A stretch of DNA of 10,143 nucleotides from Treponema sp. (lineage in GTDB: Bacteria > Spirochaetota > Spirochaetia > Treponematales > Treponemataceae), in assembly GCA_016296205.1 (NCBI GenBank), contig JAEDJS010000068.1, forward strand, positions 1 to 10,143, written 5' to 3'. Below are positions 6,058 to 10,143 of the stretch, piece by piece. Positions within the stretch are counted from its first letter, which is position 1. Every line of letters begins with the position of its first letter. Under the pieces are notes generated by a model that ran no database searches, was not told where the DNA came from, and saw nothing but the letters and a program-made list of their open reading frames with translations. Position numbers and translations under genes: made by a program.

Positions 6058-8021
6058 TAAAATAAATTTCCTTCTTCCACTGGAGATGGTATCACAGTTT
6101 CTGTTTCATGTGTACTTAAACGAACACCGTTAGATTTAAGTCCTTTTTCTTCAAAATTACCGGCATTGAACGTTTCTTCCAATAATTTAACTCTCGGTTT
6201 TTTAACATACTTCAAAGTAAAGTCAAAAGTATCACGAGTATCAATATGAAGAATTTCCATTCCTTCCGGAGCAAAATTGTAATCCCTGTTCATAATCCAT
6301 CCGGAAATTCTGCACCGTTTAATGTAACAGTATTTTGTAGCAGGATCACGGTAAATAACAGTAAAAATCACTTTGTTAATCAATTCTTTTTCTGCATAAT
6401 TACAATAGAACATTCCCTGGTCAACAAAGATTTTTTCTGCCACATCCTGAACTCCCCAGATACCGGTTTTGCGGACAATAAGAATTCTGTCGTAAGGAGT
6501 AACCTTAAGCAATTCCCTTCCCCCAGAAACTTTTGTTCCAAGATAACCTTTATCGTCATAACGCAAAGGAATGTTTCTTTGAACAACTGCCTTAATATCA
6601 ACAGCATTGAATTTTTGTACCGTAGTTTTACGTTCAAGAGAGAACTGTTTGTTTTCTTCAAGGAAATCTTTTTCCAGTTTGCGGAATTTTTCGATCATGC
6701 CCTGAAGGTAGTCAACGGCACAGGCTGTAAGATTTTTAAGTTTGCGGGCAATTTCCTTAAGCTTTTTGGTGATTGTTTCTACCTGTTCCTTATTCTTATT
6801 GATGTCAAAAAGAGAAATACGTCTGATTGGAATCTGGAGCAAATGTTCCACATCTTCATCTGTAAGGGGACGTACAAGTTCTTCTGCAAAAGGTTTGAAT
6901 CCTTTGTAAATTGCTTTTGTTACATCATCAGATGTTTTTTGAGTTTCAATAAGTTTGTAAATTCTTTCTTCAATAAAAATACGTTCAAGAGTTCTGAGAT
7001 GAAGTTCTTCTGACAGCTTTGATTTTTCATATTCAAGTTCGTCTTTAATGATTGCAGTAAGTTTTTTTGCATAATATTTGATGATTTCTGTTGCAGTCAT
7101 TACAACAGGCATATTATCTTTAATTACCAGCATTGAACATGAAATTGTTTTTTCACAGTCAGTGTATGCATAAAGTGCGTCTTCTACATCCTTTGAATAA
7201 ACACCCCGGGGAAGTTTAATTTCTATGTTGCATCTGTCGGTTGAAAAATTTTCTACTGAACTGATTTTAATTTTTCCAGCTTTGTATGCATTGTCGATTG
7301 AATCAAGAAGCTGCTTTGCATTTGTATCAATGGGAAGTTCAGTAATTACGATTTTTTTCTCATCACTTGTATCAAACTTTGCTCGTGTAATAATTTTTCC
7401 GTTACCGTCATTGTAATTGGAAACATCAATCAAACCGCCAGTAGAAACATCAGGGAGAATTGCAAACTCTTCACCTTTAAGGCATTTGATTTCTGCATCA
7501 ATTACTTCAAGAAGATTGTAAGGAAGAATTTTTGTGCTCATACCAACAGCAATTCCTTCTGCACCAATCAAAAGCACAAGAGGAAGTTTTGCACGATACA
7601 CTTCCGGTTCAAGGGAACGTCCATCGTAGTTTGGAACGTAATGAGTAATTGCTTTGTTTGTTACAAGAAATTCTTTTGCAATTGGAAGAACACGACATTC
7701 AATATAACGTCCTGCAGATGCTCCATCTCCTGTATACTTATTTCCAAAGTTTCCCTGTTTATCTATAAAAATTTCTTTATTAGCAAGATTTACAAGAGCA
7801 CCATAAATTGAAGCATCACCATGGGGATGATACTTCATGCATTCTCCGCAAACACCGGCAACCTTCTGCATACGTCCGTCATCCATCTGAAAAAGAGTAT
7901 GCATAATTCTGCGCTGAACAGGTTTAAGACCATCTTCCAGATCAGGAATGGCACGGTCACGGATAACGTAACTGGCATATTCAATAAAGTTTTTATCAAA
8001 AATATTTTTTACAAAAGCCAT
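6057..8021 (-). CDS. parC: DNA topoisomerase IV subunit A
   Basis: This is the DNA-cleaving subunit of topoisomerase IV, which decatenates replicated chromosomes with ParE. Seen in 654 residues: EYASYVIRDRAIPDLEDGLKP (from residue 14), the 5Y-CAP quinolone region YHPHGDASIYGAL (64-76), the catalytic Arg105-Tyr106 in GRYIECR, the IAVGMSTKI turn (157-165, with the intercalating Ile just after), a tower domain, a coiled-coil gate (about 325-460) and a C-terminal domain of only about 170 residues with weak beta-pinwheel repeats. No GyrA box (QRRGGKG type) is present, which argues for ParC rather than GyrA. At the residues equivalent to E. coli GyrA Ser83 and Asp87 it has Ala70 and Gly74. The gene starts 11 bases after the parE stop, with AGGA (8031-8034) overlapping that stop, and its own stop overlaps the next start. 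Overall style resembles Bacteroidetes/spirochaete ParC. Confidence 0.92.
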   Translation of the reverse strand: MAFVKNIFDKNFIEYASYVIRDRAIPDLEDGLKPVQRRIMHTLFQMDDGRMQKVAGVCGECMKYHPHGDASIYGALVNLANKEIFIDKQGNFGNKYTGDGASAGRYIECRVLPIAKEFLVTNKAITHYVPNYDGRSLEPEVYRAKLPLVLLIGAEGIAVGMSTKILPYNLLEVIDAEIKCLKGEEFAILPDVSTGGLIDVSNYNDGNGKIITRAKFDTSDEKKIVITELPIDTNAKQLLDSIDNAYKAGKIKISSVENFSTDRCNIEIKLPRGVYSKDVEDALYAYTDCEKTISCSMLVIKDNMPVVMTATEIIKYYAKKLTAIIKDELEYEKSKLSEELHLRTLERIFIEERIYKLIETQKTSDDVTKAIYKGFKPFAEELVRPLTDEDVEHLLQIPIRRISLFDINKNKEQVETITKKLKEIARKLKNLTACAVDYLQGMIEKFRKLEKDFLEENKQFSLERKTTVQKFNAVDIKAVVQRNIPLRYDDKGYLGTKVSGGRELLKVTPYDRILIVRKTGIWGVQDVAEKIFVDQGMFYCNYAEKELINKVIFTVIYRDPATKYCYIKRCRISGWIMNRDYNFAPEGMEILHIDTRDTFDFTLKYVKKPRVKLLEETFNAGNFEEKGLKSNGVRLSTHETETVIPSPVEEGNLF

Positions 8022-8030
8022 AACAAAAAT

Positions 8031-8034
8031 TCCT
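8031..8034 (-). promoter_or_regulatory. parC ribosome binding site inside the parE stop
   Basis: AGGA on the minus strand lies 9 bases before the parC ATG, and its AG is part of the parE TAG stop (8033-8035). Ribosomes ending on parE would therefore stand over the parC initiation site, which would help keep the two subunits in balance. Confidence 0.55.
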
Positions 8035-10143
8035 ATACATCAATTTCAGAATTAGAAAGCAGATTTTTTTCTATAAACTTGCGGCGTTCCGGAGTATTCT
8101 TTCCCATGTAGAATGAAAGCAGCTGAGGAATAATTTTAAGCTGGCTCACTTCTACTGGTGTAAGTCTAATAGTTGCAGGATCAATGAACTGTTTAAATTC
8201 ACTTGGGTTGATTTCGCCAAGACCTTTGAATCGACTTGTTTCACAGTTTTTTCCAAGCTGAACCTGTGCTGCATCTCTTTCTGCTTCTGAGTAACAGTAA
8301 ATATTTTCTTTCTTTGTTCTTACTCTGAACAATGGTGTTTCAAGAATATAAACCCTTCCCTGAGTAATAAGTTCTTCAAAGTAACCAAGGAAGAATGTAA
8401 GAAGAAGATTGCGGATATGGAAACCGTCGTTATCGGCATCAGTTGCAATTACGATTTTTGAATACTTTAAATTTTCAGGGCTGTCTTCAATTCCCAGTGC
8501 ACACATCAACTGATGAAGTTCGTCGTTATTGTAAATATCACTCTGACGTTTACCATACATGTTTTCCGGTTTACCCCTAAGGCGGAAAATTGCCTGAAGG
8601 TTTGGATTACGGCTATGAGTCATAACACCGGCAGCAGAGTCTCCTTCTGTAATAAAGATCATGCTTTCGGCACCTTTAATTCCATCCTGAAGATGCAGGC
8701 GGCAGTCATCAAGTTTTGGAATACGGATGCTCATTTTTTTGGCAGCTTCTTTCTGTTTCTTTTTTACATCTGCCAGTTCAGTGCGCATTTTCTCGTTGTG
8801 TTCAATTTTCTGCTTGATTCTTTCTGCGGCTTTTGGATTTTTATGAAGCCATGCATCAAGACCAGACTGAGTTTCTGCAATAATCCACTGTTTAATATCT
8901 GTATTACCCAGCTTGTTTTTTGTCTGACTTTCAAAAACCGGATCCTTGATTTTAACAAGAACTGCGGCTGTCATACCTTCCCGGATATCTTCACTGGCAA
9001 AGTTTACGCCATAGAAATCACGGATTCCTTTTAAGAAACCTTCTTTGAATGCGGCAAGATGTGTTCCACCGTCACTTGTATACTGACCGTTTACAAATGA
9101 AAAATAATTTTCTCCGTAAGCATTTGTATGGGTGAATGCAAATTTCAAATGCTCGCCGTTGTAGTCGCCAATATCATAAAGTGGAGCCAGTTCATTCTGT
9201 TTGCCTTCTTCTTCTGAACCCAATTCCTTATTCAGAAGATCAAGAAGTCCGTTATTACTTTTATATTCTGTTCCATTTAATTTAAGTGTAAGACCAGGAT
9301 TAAGGTAAGCATAATTCCACATGCGTTTTTCTACATACTCCATGTTGAAGCTGTACTTACCAAAAACTTCTTCATCAGGAACAAATTCAAAATAAGTTCC
9401 ATTTTTCTGCGGAGTTTTTAAAGCCCCGGTTCTATTGGAAACAATTTTGCCCTTTTCAAAAACAGCTTCTGTACACTGACCGTCACGTACGCTTATTACT
9501 CTGAAATATGAAGAAAGAGCATTAACTGCTTTTGTACCAACACCATTCATACCAACAGAAAACTGGAAAACGTCGTCGTTATATTTAGCACCAGTATTAA
9601 TCTGGCTTACACATTCCACAACTTTTGTAAGAGGAATACCACGACCATAATCACGGACTTTTACACGGTTATCCTGAACAGAAACTTCGATCATTTTACC
9701 AAAGCCCACAATGAATTCATCAATTGAGTTATCGATTACTTCTTTTATAAGAACATAGATACCGTCATTTTCATTTGATCCATTTCCCAAACGACCGATG
9801 TACATACCTGAACGCAAACGAATATGTTCCAGTGCATCAAGATGCTTGATTTTATCATCGCCGTAATCCTGAACAGCTTTCTTTGCACGCTGACTGGCCG
9901 GATCAATCTGTTTTGCAGCAGCCAGTTTTTTTTCTGCATCAGCAGCTGTTGTGGCTGCTTTTACACCCTGTTCCTTTTCTTCTGTCTTCTTTGATTTAGT
10001 AGTTTTAACAGTTTTGGCATTTGCCCATGCACTGAATTTTTCTTCTGCAGCAGGAGCTTCTGATTTTGATTTTGTTTTTGATGACTTAGTGCAAGAGGCG
10101 GACTTCCCCTTTGTAGCAGTTTTTGCTGCACCAGTCTTTTTTG
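8033..10143 (-). CDS. parE: DNA topoisomerase IV subunit B with Lys/Ala-rich N-terminal extension (5' end beyond window)
   Basis: This is the ATPase and TOPRIM subunit of topoisomerase IV. The frame stays open to the right edge, giving about 702 visible residues. The GHKL ATPase motifs are EVIDNSIDE (from 9742 downwards), DYGRGIP (9652-9632) and GMNGVGTKAVN (9553-9521); the QTK loop reads ESQTKNKLGN. TOPRIM metal-binding motifs are EGDSAAG (8647-8627) and DADNDG (8441-8424), followed by HIRNLLLTFF. The C-terminus shows RFKGLGEINP. A TTG at 9817 is not a credible start, because the conserved KIKHLDALEHIRLRSGMYIG runs through it. Upstream of this (about 9900-10143) lies low-complexity sequence, roughly one quarter Lys and one quarter Ala, with no in-frame ATG, GTG or TTG visible. 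The true start is therefore outside the window and the protein is much longer than the usual ParE of roughly 600-650 residues. ParE rather than GyrB is inferred from pairing with parC. Confidence 0.9.
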   Translation of the reverse strand, partial: KKTGAAKTATKGKSASCTKSSKTKSKSEAPAAEEKFSAWANAKTVKTTKSKKTEEKEQGVKAATTAADAEKKLAAAKQIDPASQRAKKAVQDYGDDKIKHLDALEHIRLRSGMYIGRLGNGSNENDGIYVLIKEVIDNSIDEFIVGFGKMIEVSVQDNRVKVRDYGRGIPLTKVVECVSQINTGAKYNDDVFQFSVGMNGVGTKAVNALSSYFRVISVRDGQCTEAVFEKGKIVSNRTGALKTPQKNGTYFEFVPDEEVFGKYSFNMEYVEKRMWNYAYLNPGLTLKLNGTEYKSNNGLLDLLNKELGSEEEGKQNELAPLYDIGDYNGEHLKFAFTHTNAYGENYFSFVNGQYTSDGGTHLAAFKEGFLKGIRDFYGVNFASEDIREGMTAAVLVKIKDPVFESQTKNKLGNTDIKQWIIAETQSGLDAWLHKNPKAAERIKQKIEHNEKMRTELADVKKKQKEAAKKMSIRIPKLDDCRLHLQDGIKGAESMIFITEGDSAAGVMTHSRNPNLQAIFRLRGKPENMYGKRQSDIYNNDELHQLMCALGIEDSPENLKYSKIVIATDADNDGFHIRNLLLTFFLGYFEELITQGRVYILETPLFRVRTKKENIYCYSEAERDAAQVQLGKNCETSRFKGLGEINPSEFKQFIDPATIRLTPVEVSQLKIIPQLLSFYMGKNTPERRKFIEKNLLSNSEIDV

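Noticed and set aside
6246..7013. 255-codon + strand open frame inside parC
   Set aside because: It is antisense to a well-conserved topoisomerase gene; its Phe/Asn/Cys-rich translation is a by-product of the reverse reading of parC codons.
8424..8647. TOPRIM variants EGDSAAG and DADNDG as a sign of an inactive ParE
   Set aside because: The metal-binding acidic residues are all present; substitution next to EGDSA is usual in the Bacteroidetes-style topoisomerase IV lineage as I recall it.
9815..9817. TTG as the parE start codon
   Set aside because: The conserved segment KIKHLDALEHIR, typical of the family just before the GMYIG motif, lies upstream of it in the same frame.
9745..9939. Minus-strand 64-codon frame overlapping the 5' part of parE
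   Set aside because: It is out of frame with the ATPase motifs; the parE frame runs through the same bases with conserved residues.
6057..10143. Calling the pair gyrase (GyrB/GyrA)
   Set aside because: The A subunit is short, lacks a GyrA box and has a reduced C-terminal domain; the B-A adjacency also fits topoisomerase IV better.

Overview
The window reads as an AT-rich bacterial chromosome, most likely from a Treponema-like spirochaete. The grounds are protein resemblance and composition only: a long-form (499-residue) serine hydroxymethyltransferase of the kind I associate with spirochaetes and chlamydiae, a topoisomerase IV pair with spirochaete/Bacteroidetes-style motifs, and A/T-rich third codon positions. 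No rRNA, tRNA or CRISPR array is visible, so the taxon is an inference.

Layout. Positions 1-66 hold the probable last codons of a + strand gene. Positions 57-418 are a GC-rich array of two interleaved hairpin repeats, four copies of one and three of the other plus fragments, lying at the convergent 3' ends of that gene and of a minus-strand glycoside hydrolase family 2 gene (428-2845). The hydrolase and glyA (2990-4489, +) diverge from a 144-base AT-rich spacer with a good candidate glyA promoter. A strong, probably bidirectional hairpin terminator (4511-4547) separates glyA from a tightly packed minus-strand cluster. In transcription order this is parE (runs off the right edge), parC, a six-helix membrane protein and a YigZ/IMPACT-family protein, with junctions of 11 bases, a 1-base overlap and 0 bases. 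They are probably co-transcribed.

Roles. ParE and ParC together form topoisomerase IV, which decatenates daughter chromosomes. GlyA makes glycine and one-carbon units. The membrane and YigZ-like proteins have no firm role, and their place behind topoisomerase IV is the only clue.

Three things stand out. First, the GH2 protein keeps the family scaffold but seems to have lost both catalytic glutamates (Asp383 and Gly459 in their places), so it looks like a pseudo-glycosidase. Second, ParE carries at least 80 residues of Lys/Ala-rich, histone-H1-like sequence before its ATPase domain, and no start codon is visible inside the window. Third, the two-module hairpin array looks like a non-autonomous mobile or REP-like repeat, and one copy appears to supply the stop codon of the neighbouring gene.
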